This document shows positions 9,001 to 19,400 of a stretch of 43,713 nucleotides of DNA, piece after piece (position 1 is the stretch's first letter; every line of letters begins with the position of its first letter). This stretch comes from Bacteroidales bacterium UBA2800 (lineage in GTDB: Bacteria; Bacteroidota; Bacteroidia; Bacteroidales; Paludibacteraceae). A program made the translations under genes and the position numbers. The notes beneath the pieces were generated by a model, which worked only from the letters and a program-made list of their open reading frames with translations, searched no databases and was not told the origin of the DNA. The stretch is from assembly GCA_002351925.1 (NCBI GenBank), contig DEHM01000015.1:83453-127165 (forward strand), read 5' to 3'.

Positions 9001-12000
9001 CTACAACTTGGCGCACGATCAGCTGGCTATTACTTCGGGTCTGGGAGCGAACCTCCTGATGAGCAGCGACATCTTGATTGACAATGTCGAGCTGAAGGAT
9101 CCGTCGTGTATCGAGCCGTTTGACTTGATCTTGAATCATCCGGCGCCGCACTCCATCGATGTAACATGGAACGGCGTGTCCGACAACGACCAGTGGGTAG
9201 TCAAACTGCTCAGCAAGTCGGTAACGATTGCCGAGATCAAGAACAATACCTATAACCACGCGTATGACATCGTGCCTGACACGACGGTTACCGGCAAGGC
9301 TTTCTTCCATGATGAGCTGGCCGCCCAGAAGAACTATTACTTCTATGTACGTCCGACTTGCGATGAGGACGCATGGGTAGCGTTCGATGTCTATACGACG
9401 TGTGAGTTGCTCGATCCGACCAAGGCTAACAAAGAGACTTTCGAATCGTATGCGGATAATGACCACCCGAATTGCTGGACGGTAGGCACCCGCACCGGAA
9501 CCGGTACGCTGCCGTATGTGAAGACCATCAACTCGCAGAAAGCGCTCTATATTGTACAGAGTTCAACCACTGCACCGCACTGGTTGGCTTCGCCGGAGAT
9601 CAAGTGCGACTCGCTGACATCTATCGTAGTGTCCTTCTCGACGAGTGCGTATCTCAATGAGGTATGCGTATGGGGTGTGATGACCGACCCGGCTGACCTG
9701 AGCACGTTTGTGCCTCTGGATTCGTTGGCAGGAACTGGTACTTCTAATTTTGTTCAGAAGACAGTGGACCTGAGCGAATATGCCGCCATCATTCCGCCTA
9801 CGGCCAAGTACGTAGCATGGCGTGCCCGTTATGGCTATGGCGACTGGGTATACGTGGACGATATCTCGTTTGTATCCAATGCCTGCCCGATGCCGAAACC
9901 GAGTGTGTCTGACCTGACGACCTCCAGCGTACGTATCAGCGGTGGTCTGCGTACGAGCGATGACTGGGAGCTGCTGCTCACCGACCATTATGTGAGCGAG
10001 GAGAACCTGTCTAAAGAGACGTATGTGGTACCGGCCGCATGGATCATCCGTCGCGATACGACCGACAAAGCCAGCATCCGCGTTAGCGGTCTGAAGGGCC
10101 AGACCAAGTACTACGTAGCGGCCAGAACGCTCTGTAGCGACTCGGTCTCCTCGCAGTGGGCGACAATGGCCTTCTCTACGCCGTGTGAGGCGATGACGCC
10201 CGCGGAGATGGACGTTATCACCTTCTCGGAAGACGACGGATTTACCGTCGGTGCAGGCGGCGAGATGCCGTGCTGGGTGGTAGGTAGTAAGGCGGAGAAC
10301 GCGCCATCTACCTATATCCCGTACATAGAGGCAAACTCCGGTACGATGCATAACGGCAAGAACTACCTCAAGCTGTACGACAATGTGACCTCTTCCGCTT
10401 CGTATGTAGGCGCTTATGCTATCATGCCGGAGCTGAATGTAGATGACATCACCAAATACCAAGTCAATTTCTGGGGCCGCAGTTATAACTCGTCTTCCTA
10501 CAACAGCCAGGTCATCGTAGGTATCATTACCGACCCGACGGACCTGAGTACGTTCGTGGCAATAGATACGCTCAACCTCAGCAAGAACGCGTGGGATCCG
10601 TTCAGCGTAGGCTTTGAGAACTACATGGGCGACTATATGGGTGATATGGGAAAAAATATCATGTTCCTTAGCGAATTCGGCGCAACCAACTACGCCTATA
10701 TCTCTGAGGTATCTGTCGACCTGATTCCGCTCTGCCGTCCTATCTCTTCGTTCACGGTGGATAGTGTGGGCGAGAATTCCGCTATTGTCAGCTGGAAGGG
10801 CTATCAGGATACCTACCGTTTGCTCTTGTCCAACCGCGAGTTGACCGATGCAGAGAAGCCGAAGTTCCATTATCTCTTGGATACCATTGTCGACCACTCG
10901 GATGAGATTCTCATCACGGGTCTGGAGGCTGCGGCTAACTACTATGTCTATGCGCAAGGTTTCTGCGACAGCGGTGATAGCACGGCTATCTCGATGACCT
11001 ATGCTGCTATCCGTACGACTTGTCCTACGGAAGGCGGTGCGGCATTGCCGTTCTACGATGATTTCGAGAGTTACGAGGCAGGCGAGAAGCAACCCGGCTG
11101 CTGGCAACTCCTGGGCTATAGTAGCCTCAAAGTGGGAACGATTAGTTCGAATGGTTCGAAGGGCGTCAACTTGTGGAGCAACGGCTATATGATCGTGCCG
11201 AGAGTGAATGGCGACCTTGAGAACCTGAAACTCTCGTTCGATGCTCGTCAGTATGGTAGCTCTTCTGCGAAGTTCTACGTAGGTGTGATGGCTGATGTGA
11301 ATGACTTGACTACCTTCCAGCTCCTGGAGACCTTCGATCTGGCTGCTCGCACAGAGTTTACGCATTGCCAGATGAATCTGGGTGAGTATGAGCTGCCGTA
11401 CGACAATCTTGTGCTAACCGCCGGTATTGCGAATGTGACGCCGAGTAAATACGATGATTGGTTGGATAATGTTGGTCTGGAATATGTGGCTACGTGTAAC
11501 GCACCGAGGTTGAAGTCGGTAGGTGCTTCCTACAGCTCGATTGAGGTCGCGCTCACTCCTGCCAGCAAAGCAGATTCCCGTTGGGAGTTGGTGATCATTC
11601 CGGAGACGGAATATGCGCTGATTAGCGATATCACGACCTATCTGGATAACGCGCCGAGTATCGTGGTAGATACTACGAGCGTAGTGTTCCCCAATCTGAC
11701 AGCAGCTACGTCCTATTGTATCTTCGCCCGCACCTTGTGTAGCGAGGAGGATATCAGTGCTTGGTCGCGTAACCCGCTGAAGGTGAACACGCAGTACTAC
11801 TACGCAGAGGAGTATTTCTTCGGATTCGAGAACATGACCGGCAAGGCGCCGGAACCATGGGTTCGCAGTATGTACTCGGAGAGCGACAACTACTACATGC
11901 ACCCGGCATTGGTGGTAGGGCAAGACGGTCTCGGCACAGAGACGCAGTCCTTCATCTACTATCCGCACAGCCGTCAGAACATCGCCGATTCGGTGAACTA

Positions 12001-15000
12001 TAGCCGTACGGAGAACGGTGCGATGTTGATGTATGCGCAGGAGGGTTATTATGGCAGTTATGTCATCTTCCCGAGTATCGGCGTAGCCCAAAACCGTTCG
12101 TTCGAGTTCAAGGTGCGTCCGGGTTATCATAACAAAAAGACGGATCGTATCGCTTACGCTACCGAAGGTCTCATCGAGATAGGTACAGTGGATAACGGCC
12201 GCGGTTTCGATACCTACGAGGCACTGGCTTCTATCCGTATCGCGCAACCGAGTACTACGACGAAACCGGCATCCAAGAATAACTACCTCTTCACCAACTA
12301 CACCATTGATCTGGATTCGGCCTTGATAGCCGACAAACAGATAGTGCTCCATATGCCGAAGCAACCGTCCGACAGTGCGTTCCTGCTCTTCGACGACGCA
12401 ACGCTGGGTGCGGCGAAGGGCTTCAGCCTGGTGGCACTCAAGAAGATTGTGGCCGACGGCGAGAGTGCGCTCGTAGAGTGGGAGAATATCGGCGGCCCGT
12501 GGAACTTGTATATCGAGACGGCCGATGGCGGTACGGTTCAGCAGTTCCTCAACCTGAGCGGAGTTACCTCGCAGGTAGTAGAGCATCTGGAGCCGCAGAC
12601 CGACTACGTAGCCCGTTTGGAGCGTGCCAATGCGCCTGCCGGAGCGAAGAACTTTGTCACTACCGACCATCTGTCCTTCCGTACCCTTTGCCAGGCACTG
12701 GATCCGAAGGGTGCTGACGGTCTGTTCGCTTGGAACTTTGACGATGAGTCGGACTACGAGCCGAACGATGTGCTGGGCGGCGACCTGAACGACGAACTCT
12801 ACCTCAAGCCCTCGTGCTTCCAGACCGGTATCACCTACGACAAGGCCGTGAACGGCTATCAGTGGCTCGTGCAGCGCAAGGGCTTTGAGTACTACGGTCC
12901 GATGACGGGCTATCAGTCCAGTCGTCACTACGAGGCCGGTATGGACGACACCCACTCGCTGCGCGTACATACCACGGACGCGAACTATAATTCTTATATC
13001 GTGCTGCCTGAGATGAACTGCAACCTCGATACGATGATGATTGAGTTCTACGGACGCTGCTTCGTCAACTACGACCAGTCGTTCGGTACGGTGGCTAACC
13101 GCGGTAAGATTGTGGACGACACCTATCTGGGTGGCGCTTACAGCCAGTCGATCGTGGTGGGTACACTCTCCGATCCGAAGGATCTGAGTACGCTCCACGT
13201 AGTGGATACACTGACCTATACCTATACCGACTTGACGGTCAACGACAATGTCAACAACGATCCGAGTGGTCTCCACTACTGGGATTTGATGCAGTTGCCG
13301 CTCGCCGGTACAGTAGGTAAGTATATCGTGCTCTTCCAGCCTGCTCCGGGTCTGTTCTACCTGGACAACCTGAGTGTCAAGGCGGCCGGTAACACGCTCT
13401 TCAAGCCTTCGCATACCGAGACGACCAACATCACCGCTACTTCGGCTACGCTCAATTGGCAGGTATGGAATCCGGAGGTGCAATCGGTGGTAGTGGTACT
13501 GAACGGTATGGGTGAGGAGATCCTGCGCGAGACCCTGCTGGGTACGCAGTACGACCTGACTGACTTGCAGGCATCGCAGATGTACAGTTGGTATGTCTAT
13601 CAAACCGATGGTACAAATGTATCGCCTGCTACCAAGCCGCTCAGCTTTGCTACCGAGTGCGTAGTCAACACGCCGGCTTACACCAGCAGCTTCGAACTCG
13701 AACAAGGTACTGCGCCTATTGCCGGTCAGAAGAACTATCTCCAGACGCTCTGCTGGACCTATGGCGATGCTATCCAGGGCGAGTGGAAGAGTGCTTCCTA
13801 CGGTCCGTACAACCAGCCGAACACCAACGACTTCAAGTATAGCTACGAAGGCAACCATGCGGTCATGATGCGTGCATCGTTCAGCTCGCGTACAGCTTCG
13901 TCCTACCAGCCGTATATCGCTATGCCGGCTATGGATGTAGCGGCTTACGACACGCTGCAAGTCATGTTCTGGATGCGTCCGGCCTTTGTTTCGGCCAAGA
14001 GCGACTCCGTGGTAACCACCTTCACAGGTTCGAGCTACTCCAAGTCGATTGTCGTTGGTACGATGACCGACCCGACGGATGTGACGACCTTTATGCCGCT
14101 CGATACGGTTACCTACGATGGAACGCTGTCTGTAGCCGACCAGGCTACGGCAGCCAACGACTGGCTCTTCCAGCAGATGCGCGTAGAGCTCGTAGGCGCT
14201 ACCGGCCCGTATGTAGCCCTGATGACCTCGTCGAAGGAGAAGGGTGGTACGGCGGAGAAGACCGGTGACTACGTATGGATTGACAATGTGTCGTTCGAAC
14301 ATAAGCAGGAGTGTAAAGATCCTACCGACCTCAACGTGCTGCAACTGGGTTCGACCCACGCTGTGCTCAACTGGAACGGCGTAGATTCGGCAGGCAGCTT
14401 CCTTGTTCAGGTTTCTACCGATCCGTTCTTCGGAAGAGAAGACGATATGGTCTTCAACCAGGAGGTGGATGCCAATACCTGCACCGTTAAGGGCCTGAGA
14501 CCGCAAACGACCTATGTATGGCGCGTTCAGGCTATCTGTGGCGAGCGTTGGGGCGAGAGCAGCTTCTCGCAGAAGGCTACCTTCAAGACCTCGCGTAGCC
14601 CGTACTTCTACGAGCCGTTTGCGACGACCGTCAGCTCGACCGAGTGGACCTTCAGTAAGTCGCATGCCGACAACGTAGTCGATGTGCCGGGCGGTGTCAT
14701 CACCCGCGGTACGGACAACGGTAGCTTCGCGCGTACCGTGGTCAACTACGGACTGGAAGGCCCGCACTATGTGGCGCCGGGTCACTCTACCGACTACCAC
14801 TGGATGATCACGCCAAACTTCTATCTGCCGGAGGACGATAGCGTCCACTTCTCGATGGATATGGCGCTGACGGCATGTAACTCTGCGCACCTCGTAACCG
14901 GCAATGCCGTGACCGAGAACGATATGCAGGACGACTACTACTTCATGATTATCATCTCCGACGATGGTGGTCAGACTTGGAAGAGCGAGAACATACTTGC

Positions 15001-16039
15001 TAAGTGGCAGAACACTAATCCGGAAGGCTCGCAACTCCGCGACATCCCGGTTGACGGTATGAACGTCCGCTACAGCCTCGCGCCGTATGCCGGCAAGAAC
15101 GTACGTATCGGTCTCTATCGTGAGGCTCGCAGCACGTCGTCTACCGGTATCGCTATCCACGTGGATAACATCCGTCTGGCTTACTTCAAGAAGACGGTCG
15201 ACTATGCTTCGGCTTGCCAGTACGAGGATATCCAGGTCGGCGATATCATCCTGCCGGGCGATCAGACCACGCCGGGTATCCATGCTTATCCTACTTGCTT
15301 CTATGCTTCCGATGCGGAGGCTAAGGCCGGTAAGAAAGATAGCGTACAGCAGCTGGAGATCGAGATCTATCCGGCCATGGAGACGACCTTCACGGATACC
15401 ATCTGCGAGGGCGAGACGTATACCAAATACGACTTCCAGCCTAAGGAGAAGACCGGTGTATACCGCCGCAAACTCCATACCATAGAGCACGGATGCGATA
15501 GTATCGTCACCCTGAACCTCTACGTCAAGGAGCGTCGCTATGCCGACAATGTGGTGGATACCGTTTGCCCGGGTAAGGCTTATGTTTGGAATGGCAAGGA
15601 GTACAACCGTGCCGGTCTGTTCCACGACACCCTCGTCTCTTCTATCGGCTGCGATAGTGTGATGACGCTTGTGCTCTACAACCCGACGGTAGGCGTTGAG
15701 ACCTATCACGACACCTCATATGTCGAGTTGCACGAAGGACTGCCGTTCACCTACAACAACGCGCAGTATCCGTATGCCGAAGGCCAGATGCCAATCACTT
15801 ATCCGGTCGGAACGCCTAAGGGTACCTATGTGGATACCGTGTTTGTTCAGAGCCTCGGCGAGTGCGCAAATATCTTGGTTCACACCCTCTATGTATACGA
15901 TATGTATGAGGCAATCGACCAGGTGGAGGACGGACAAAACGGCGCACGCAAAGTCTTCATCAAAGACCAGCTCTACATCATCCTCCGCGATGAGTGGTAC
16001 AACGCCGCCGGCCAGAAAGTGGCTGATCCGCGTCGATAA
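6065..16039 (+). CDS. Giant secreted modular adhesin-like protein (jelly-roll J modules alternating with FnIII-like modules)
   Basis: 3,324-residue predicted exported protein. The signal peptide is MKKLLLFLVAVLAMTTTLSA from the second ATG (6077), the likelier start. I count about eleven jelly-roll modules of the choice-of-anchor J/cleaved-adhesin type, each opening near xPYxxxFE and closing near YIDxIxV. They begin near residues 25, 300, 578, 853, 1122, 1383, 1660, 1917, 2220, 2538 and 2847. Ten FnIII-like modules alternate with them, often starting Cys-x-x-Pro and containing SWxG and YYVYV strands. After residue about 3050 come two CDSxxxLxLY units (near 3143 and 3196). A short tail reads KVFIKDQLYIILRDEWYNAA then GQKV, almost the same as the tail of the next gene. 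Architecture recalls P. gingivalis HagA-type adhesins; no protease domain is seen. It has its own promoter and terminator. Ligand unknown. Confidence 0.85.
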   Translation: MLFNMKKLLLFLVAVLAMTTTLSARTIVIDEGFENGISEEVWTQEFVAGHMAWAVESQDDGLAYPNTVHEGTHRAYLRNNTSETLGYKTRLVSKVMDLRPTKVYMPELVFWYANVKWGADCDTLRVLYRTGSRAQWKQLGEYSRSVSTWQRVKIALPEVGQTYQIAFEGTDNLGHGIVLDDIKLQSAPECTVPYDLMIFNKGAGRVNLSWSASFDADNFEVIISRDTIDPDMVAEIEETEPDRIVYHELVSGEVTNTDLLLESGEFYLAYVRSICEDENSAWSSEQSKDGPFGFRVRVAKQIPFSEKFNYPSGKTRDNDWAWGNNLNNVVSPYVNSAAAGNARANFSPDTTAAVIFSGALNSASTFIPADRYVYVATPALADTLNEDFHINQCQAHFWATVYTYTGRQYGRSIMVGVMEDPDDITTFRPVDTVSVWGNRTFQENIVDLSSYDGTGTYLAFVSDFDRENLFYIDNLIVEYRKAVNKVTKISVNPRDTFATISWEGNASSYNVLVTNAEVNPNNPAADAIVHQATVQTNSYRCEGLEPDHSWNSPYYVYVQAAGQEWSYRYPFVTIAAKRAIPYAYDFEARTTTTRKIGNQQCVVGLGVFGNAGSYPAVNVGSSYGGSNCLFMSKRGGTDAWLTLPMVDNLDSVQVKFYLSSGSNDIGQARATIGIMTNPMDVNTFVPVSTFTINSTGYTRCYANFENYSGPEGVIAIVWDDVRNMTANTINYIDEISVDTLSQCVPPTNIELLVAPDSVTIAWESSSLSSEWELFLSRTPLSETQRVHKTKEQIAALGGVVLDTTLTWTDAENNPTFRFGDLVPHSNYYLYVRATCDMEWWSEMAFATPCRDEAFPYKETFEDFNVGSQSVGCWQLADYMGVDYPRIYQAGTTNNSNKTLELYSSGTIHRSVAILPVVEGTLSDMLLTFDVRTSAGTATSTGLVVVGTMGDITDQNSFVPLDTVRVGGASFQKARFILSNYNLAHDQLAITSGLGANLLMSSDILIDNVELKDPSCIEPFDLILNHPAPHSIDVTWNGVSDNDQWVVKLLSKSVTIAEIKNNTYNHAYDIVPDTTVTGKAFFHDELAAQKNYYFYVRPTCDEDAWVAFDVYTTCELLDPTKANKETFESYADNDHPNCWTVGTRTGTGTLPYVKTINSQKALYIVQSSTTAPHWLASPEIKCDSLTSIVVSFSTSAYLNEVCVWGVMTDPADLSTFVPLDSLAGTGTSNFVQKTVDLSEYAAIIPPTAKYVAWRARYGYGDWVYVDDISFVSNACPMPKPSVSDLTTSSVRISGGLRTSDDWELLLTDHYVSEENLSKETYVVPAAWIIRRDTTDKASIRVSGLKGQTKYYVAARTLCSDSVSSQWATMAFSTPCEAMTPAEMDVITFSEDDGFTVGAGGEMPCWVVGSKAENAPSTYIPYIEANSGTMHNGKNYLKLYDNVTSSASYVGAYAIMPELNVDDITKYQVNFWGRSYNSSSYNSQVIVGIITDPTDLSTFVAIDTLNLSKNAWDPFSVGFENYMGDYMGDMGKNIMFLSEFGATNYAYISEVSVDLIPLCRPISSFTVDSVGENSAIVSWKGYQDTYRLLLSNRELTDAEKPKFHYLLDTIVDHSDEILITGLEAAANYYVYAQGFCDSGDSTAISMTYAAIRTTCPTEGGAALPFYDDFESYEAGEKQPGCWQLLGYSSLKVGTISSNGSKGVNLWSNGYMIVPRVNGDLENLKLSFDARQYGSSSAKFYVGVMADVNDLTTFQLLETFDLAARTEFTHCQMNLGEYELPYDNLVLTAGIANVTPSKYDDWLDNVGLEYVATCNAPRLKSVGASYSSIEVALTPASKADSRWELVIIPETEYALISDITTYLDNAPSIVVDTTSVVFPNLTAATSYCIFARTLCSEEDISAWSRNPLKVNTQYYYAEEYFFGFENMTGKAPEPWVRSMYSESDNYYMHPALVVGQDGLGTETQSFIYYPHSRQNIADSVNYSRTENGAMLMYAQEGYYGSYVIFPSIGVAQNRSFEFKVRPGYHNKKTDRIAYATEGLIEIGTVDNGRGFDTYEALASIRIAQPSTTTKPASKNNYLFTNYTIDLDSALIADKQIVLHMPKQPSDSAFLLFDDATLGAAKGFSLVALKKIVADGESALVEWENIGGPWNLYIETADGGTVQQFLNLSGVTSQVVEHLEPQTDYVARLERANAPAGAKNFVTTDHLSFRTLCQALDPKGADGLFAWNFDDESDYEPNDVLGGDLNDELYLKPSCFQTGITYDKAVNGYQWLVQRKGFEYYGPMTGYQSSRHYEAGMDDTHSLRVHTTDANYNSYIVLPEMNCNLDTMMIEFYGRCFVNYDQSFGTVANRGKIVDDTYLGGAYSQSIVVGTLSDPKDLSTLHVVDTLTYTYTDLTVNDNVNNDPSGLHYWDLMQLPLAGTVGKYIVLFQPAPGLFYLDNLSVKAAGNTLFKPSHTETTNITATSATLNWQVWNPEVQSVVVVLNGMGEEILRETLLGTQYDLTDLQASQMYSWYVYQTDGTNVSPATKPLSFATECVVNTPAYTSSFELEQGTAPIAGQKNYLQTLCWTYGDAIQGEWKSASYGPYNQPNTNDFKYSYEGNHAVMMRASFSSRTASSYQPYIAMPAMDVAAYDTLQVMFWMRPAFVSAKSDSVVTTFTGSSYSKSIVVGTMTDPTDVTTFMPLDTVTYDGTLSVADQATAANDWLFQQMRVELVGATGPYVALMTSSKEKGGTAEKTGDYVWIDNVSFEHKQECKDPTDLNVLQLGSTHAVLNWNGVDSAGSFLVQVSTDPFFGREDDMVFNQEVDANTCTVKGLRPQTTYVWRVQAICGERWGESSFSQKATFKTSRSPYFYEPFATTVSSTEWTFSKSHADNVVDVPGGVITRGTDNGSFARTVVNYGLEGPHYVAPGHSTDYHWMITPNFYLPEDDSVHFSMDMALTACNSAHLVTGNAVTENDMQDDYYFMIIISDDGGQTWKSENILAKWQNTNPEGSQLRDIPVDGMNVRYSLAPYAGKNVRIGLYREARSTSSTGIAIHVDNIRLAYFKKTVDYASACQYEDIQVGDIILPGDQTTPGIHAYPTCFYASDAEAKAGKKDSVQQLEIEIYPAMETTFTDTICEGETYTKYDFQPKEKTGVYRRKLHTIEHGCDSIVTLNLYVKERRYADNVVDTVCPGKAYVWNGKEYNRAGLFHDTLVSSIGCDSVMTLVLYNPTVGVETYHDTSYVELHEGLPFTYNNAQYPYAEGQMPITYPVGTPKGTYVDTVFVQSLGECANILVHTLYVYDMYEAIDQVEDGQNGARKVFIKDQLYIILRDEWYNAAGQKVADPRR

Positions 16040-16055
16040 ACGGTGACGCTTTAAT

Positions 16056-16089
16056 CCAAACAAGGCTGCCTTCGGGTGGCCTTGTTTGG
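16056..16089 (+). terminator. Strong hairpin terminator after the first giant gene
   Basis: CCAAACAAGGCTGCC pairs with GGTGGCCTTGTTTGG around a TTCG tetraloop, with a single T-T mismatch. The hairpin begins 17 nt after the stop codon. No long T-run follows, only TATAT. Confidence 0.75.
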
Positions 16090-16110
16090 TATATGGGAAT
16101 CCATCGGACC

Positions 16111-16193
16111 ATTTACGGGTCATTTACGGGACTACTACGGGAGCATTACGGAATCATCTCGTTCGCATTACGTTCGCATTACGGACGTCACGG
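16111..16193. repeat. Degenerate 11-bp-period repeat in the 380-bp gap between the giant genes
   Basis: Units with an ATTACGG-like core recur every 11 bp: ATTTACGGGTC, ATTTACGGGAC, TACTACGGGAG, CATTACGGAAT, a 6-bp break, GTTCGCATTAC twice exactly (16161-16182), then GGACGTCACGG. The rest of the gap (16040-16420) holds the upstream terminator, an AT-rich stretch and the next promoter; no gene is seen in it. Confidence 0.7.
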
Positions 16194-16310
16194 TAGGGTC
16201 TGTGGCCTCTGTTAGGCCCGTTCAGTTTGTGCAAAAAATCGTCATAAATCAGCATTTTGTCAACTTAACTTAGCAATTTCGTGGCAATTTGACGAATTTT
16301 TAGTAAAAAA

Positions 16311-16342
16311 TTTGCACATATTGAAAACTTTTTATAATTTTG
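16311..16342 (+). promoter_or_regulatory. Bacteroidota-type promoter for the second giant adhesin gene
   Basis: TTTG at 16311-16314, 20 nt, TAATTTTG at 16335-16342: perfect consensus. The leader to ATG 16421 is about 75 nt and AT-rich. Confidence 0.82.
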
Positions 16343-16420
16343 TCGCCCAAATTGTTTATTATAACTATATTAGAAATAATAGTTTGTTCATTTTATTGTT
16401 TAACTAATTACTAAAAGCTT

Positions 16421-19400
16421 ATGAGAACTTTTACTCAAAAAGTGGTATTTGTGCTGATTGCACTGATGTGCTTTGTTGCAATACCGCAAGCAGTAATGGC
16501 GGATGACTGTGTGGACATAGGCGAAGGTACAACAGCCGTAAATGGCAATGTACCTGTTGCCTCATGGTATCACAACAGTTACACGCAACAGCTCTACACG
16601 GCTGATGAGATTAGTCATGCTGCAGGTAACATCACCAGCATCTCGTTTAAATACGTGAGTGGTGCTACTGCCATGACTCGCAAGATTACTGTTTACATGG
16701 CGAACACAGATGCTGAAAATCTGTCCTCTAGCTATGTAACGGAAGGTTTCGAAGAGGTCTTCTCATCCCCTGCGTTTACTTTTGACGACAGCAATGAGTG
16801 GATCACGCTCGAACTGACGACTCCGTTTGCTTATGACGGAACAAGTAATCTCGTAGTCGCTGTATGGCAAGATCGCGATGATGCGATTGAGACCGGTTAC
16901 AGTAGTGGAAGTCGTTTTGTTCAGACTTCTATGACGGGAATGGCGCGTTATCAGCAAGTTGACGCCGGTTCGTACACGCTGACGGACGGTGTACCGACTA
17001 CTGGTACTGGTTCAACGCTGGGTGCTCGCGCTAACATCCAGATTTGCATTGCAGGTGGTTCGGTTGGTCCGACTTGCGACAAACCGGAGTCGGTGGAGGC
17101 AAACGATGTAACGGCGAACTCCGCTACCATCAACTGGATTGGTACGGCTTCTGCTTACAACCTGCAGTACAAGGCTTCGGCTGATGCAGATTGGACGTTG
17201 GTGAAGAACCTGAGTGGTACTTCCTATCAGTTGACAAACCTCGTTTCCAACACGGCTTATCAGGCGCAGGTACAGGCTATCTGCGGTGAGAACACCAGTG
17301 GTTGGAAATCCGTTTCGTTCAACACCCTGATCGGTCTGCCGTACGCAGAGCATTTTAATGGTACGTCTGCTCCGAGCGGTTGGACAATTTGGTCCGGTCA
17401 GCTGCAGGCTGATGGTTCTGCTACTCGATCCAGCAGCTCTGTTTGGTCCTTTGGCTCGAACAATGGCGTCTTTGACAACCATGCCCGTGCTAACGTCTAT
17501 GGTACAAGTTGCTATAGATGGCTGCAGGCTCCGGCTATTCCTATTCCGGAAATGGAAGAGGGTGATCCGGGCTTCCAGATGTATTTCAACTTGGCTTTAA
17601 CCAAGTATTCGGGTACGCTGCAGGAAGTAGACAAGACCCAGCAGCAAGACGACCGTTTCATTGTATTGGCATCAATCGACAATGGAGCCAACTGGGCTAT
17701 TCTGCGTGAGTGGAACAACACCGGTTCGCAGTATGTTTACAACGACATCGCTGTTGCCGGAGAAGAAGTGAACCCGATTGACCTGAGTGCGTATGCCGGT
17801 CAGACGATTTTGCTTGCTTTCTATGGTGAGTCCACCGTTTCCGGTGGTGACAACAACATCCACGTGGATGATGTGATTATTGAAGAGATTCCGACTTGCT
17901 TGAAGCCGACCGATTTGCAATCTGTAGATGGCGCGGCTACGAGCTCGACCCTGCCGGTAGCATGGACCGCTAACAGCGGTGAGGCTGCATGGCGTCTCCA
18001 GTACAAGCCGACGGCTGATGCTGAGGCTGAGTGGATCACGCTGGATATCGCAGCTAATCCTTATACCATTACGGGCCTGAGCGCATTCACCGAGTATGAG
18101 ATCCGCGTGGCAGCGGTTTGTAGCGAAGAGGACTTTACCGATTACGGTAAGTCGATTATCGCTAAGACGGCAGCTGTCGTTCCGTTCTTCCAGGCCTTCG
18201 ATACTACGGTAATGCCGGTTGAGTGGAAACGCTACGAGGCGCTCTTGGAGAACGTGGAAGAGAGCGGTGCAGAGTTGGTGGCTACCAAGAATGGTTGGAG
18301 TGTAGGCACACAAAATGGTGTGTTCGGCAATAAACACCTCTATCTGAATATCGCCGGTACCAACACTGACTATTGGTTGGTAAGTCCGGTTATCGAGATG
18401 CAGGCTGGTTATCAGTTGACTTTCGATCTCGCCCTTACCACCAAAACCGGTGCTGCAGTTACTGCCGGTGAGCAGAACGACGATAAGTTCATCGTCTTTG
18501 TTTCTACCGATGGTGGCGCTAACTGGACAGCGCTGGGTACTTGGGACAACGCAGGTGCAGGTTCTTCTTTCGACCAGATCAATACTGAGGGCCAGACCGT
18601 GAAGTTTGACCTCAACACATATGCCGGTCAGAGTATCATGCTGGCGTTCTACGGTGAATCTACCGTAGCCGGTGGTGATAACAACCTCCATATCTCGAAT
18701 GTAGCTATTGACCTGATTCCGGCTTGTGAGCGTCCGCTCAGTATCACGCTGGGTAATGTTACCGGTACAACGGCTGAGATTACGTGGGATGCTGACGAAG
18801 AAGGAACATGGGAGTATGGCTACGTAGCTAATCCGGCTGCTACTTTTGAGCCGACGGATGCCGACTACACCGCTACGACTACCGATAAAATCGCCGACTT
18901 GAGCGAACTCGCAGAGACGACCGATTATATCTTCTTCGTACGTCGCGCTTGTAGCGAGACCGAGAAGAGTGAACCGCTGACGAAGACCTTCAAGACCATC
19001 CAGACTCCGGCTGCTCTGCCGTACAATGGTGACTTTGAGGAAGAAAACGGCTGGTTGACCTTCAATGGTGAGTATGTTAACAAGTGGGTACGTGGTACGG
19101 CTGTAGCTAATGGCGGTACGCACGCGCTCTATATATCGAATGATAATGGTGTTTCGGCTGCTTATACCAACAATGTCGCATGTGTCGTTTATGCTACCAA
19201 GACCTTCTACTTCTCCGAGGCAGGTATGTATTCTATCTCCTTCGACTGGATGTGTAATGGTGAGAGCACGTATGACTATCTGCGTGTAGCATTGGTTCCG
19301 GCTTCTGTAGAAGTAGAGGCTACTACGTCGCTTCCGACCGGTTTGGGTACTACCTCTTTGCCGGAAGGCTGGATTGCATTGGATGGCGGTTCGAAACTGA

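Noticed and set aside
11414..15709. A 1,431-codon open frame on the minus strand opposite the first giant gene
   Set aside because: It lies wholly inside a well-supported plus-strand gene with modular structure. The translation shows no domain, signal peptide or repeats of its own, and such frames arise from the codon bias of the sense strand.
16040..16420. CRISPR-like array suggested by the short repeats between the giant genes
   Set aside because: Units are 11 bp with no spacers and no cas genes nearby; it is a degenerate tandem repeat.
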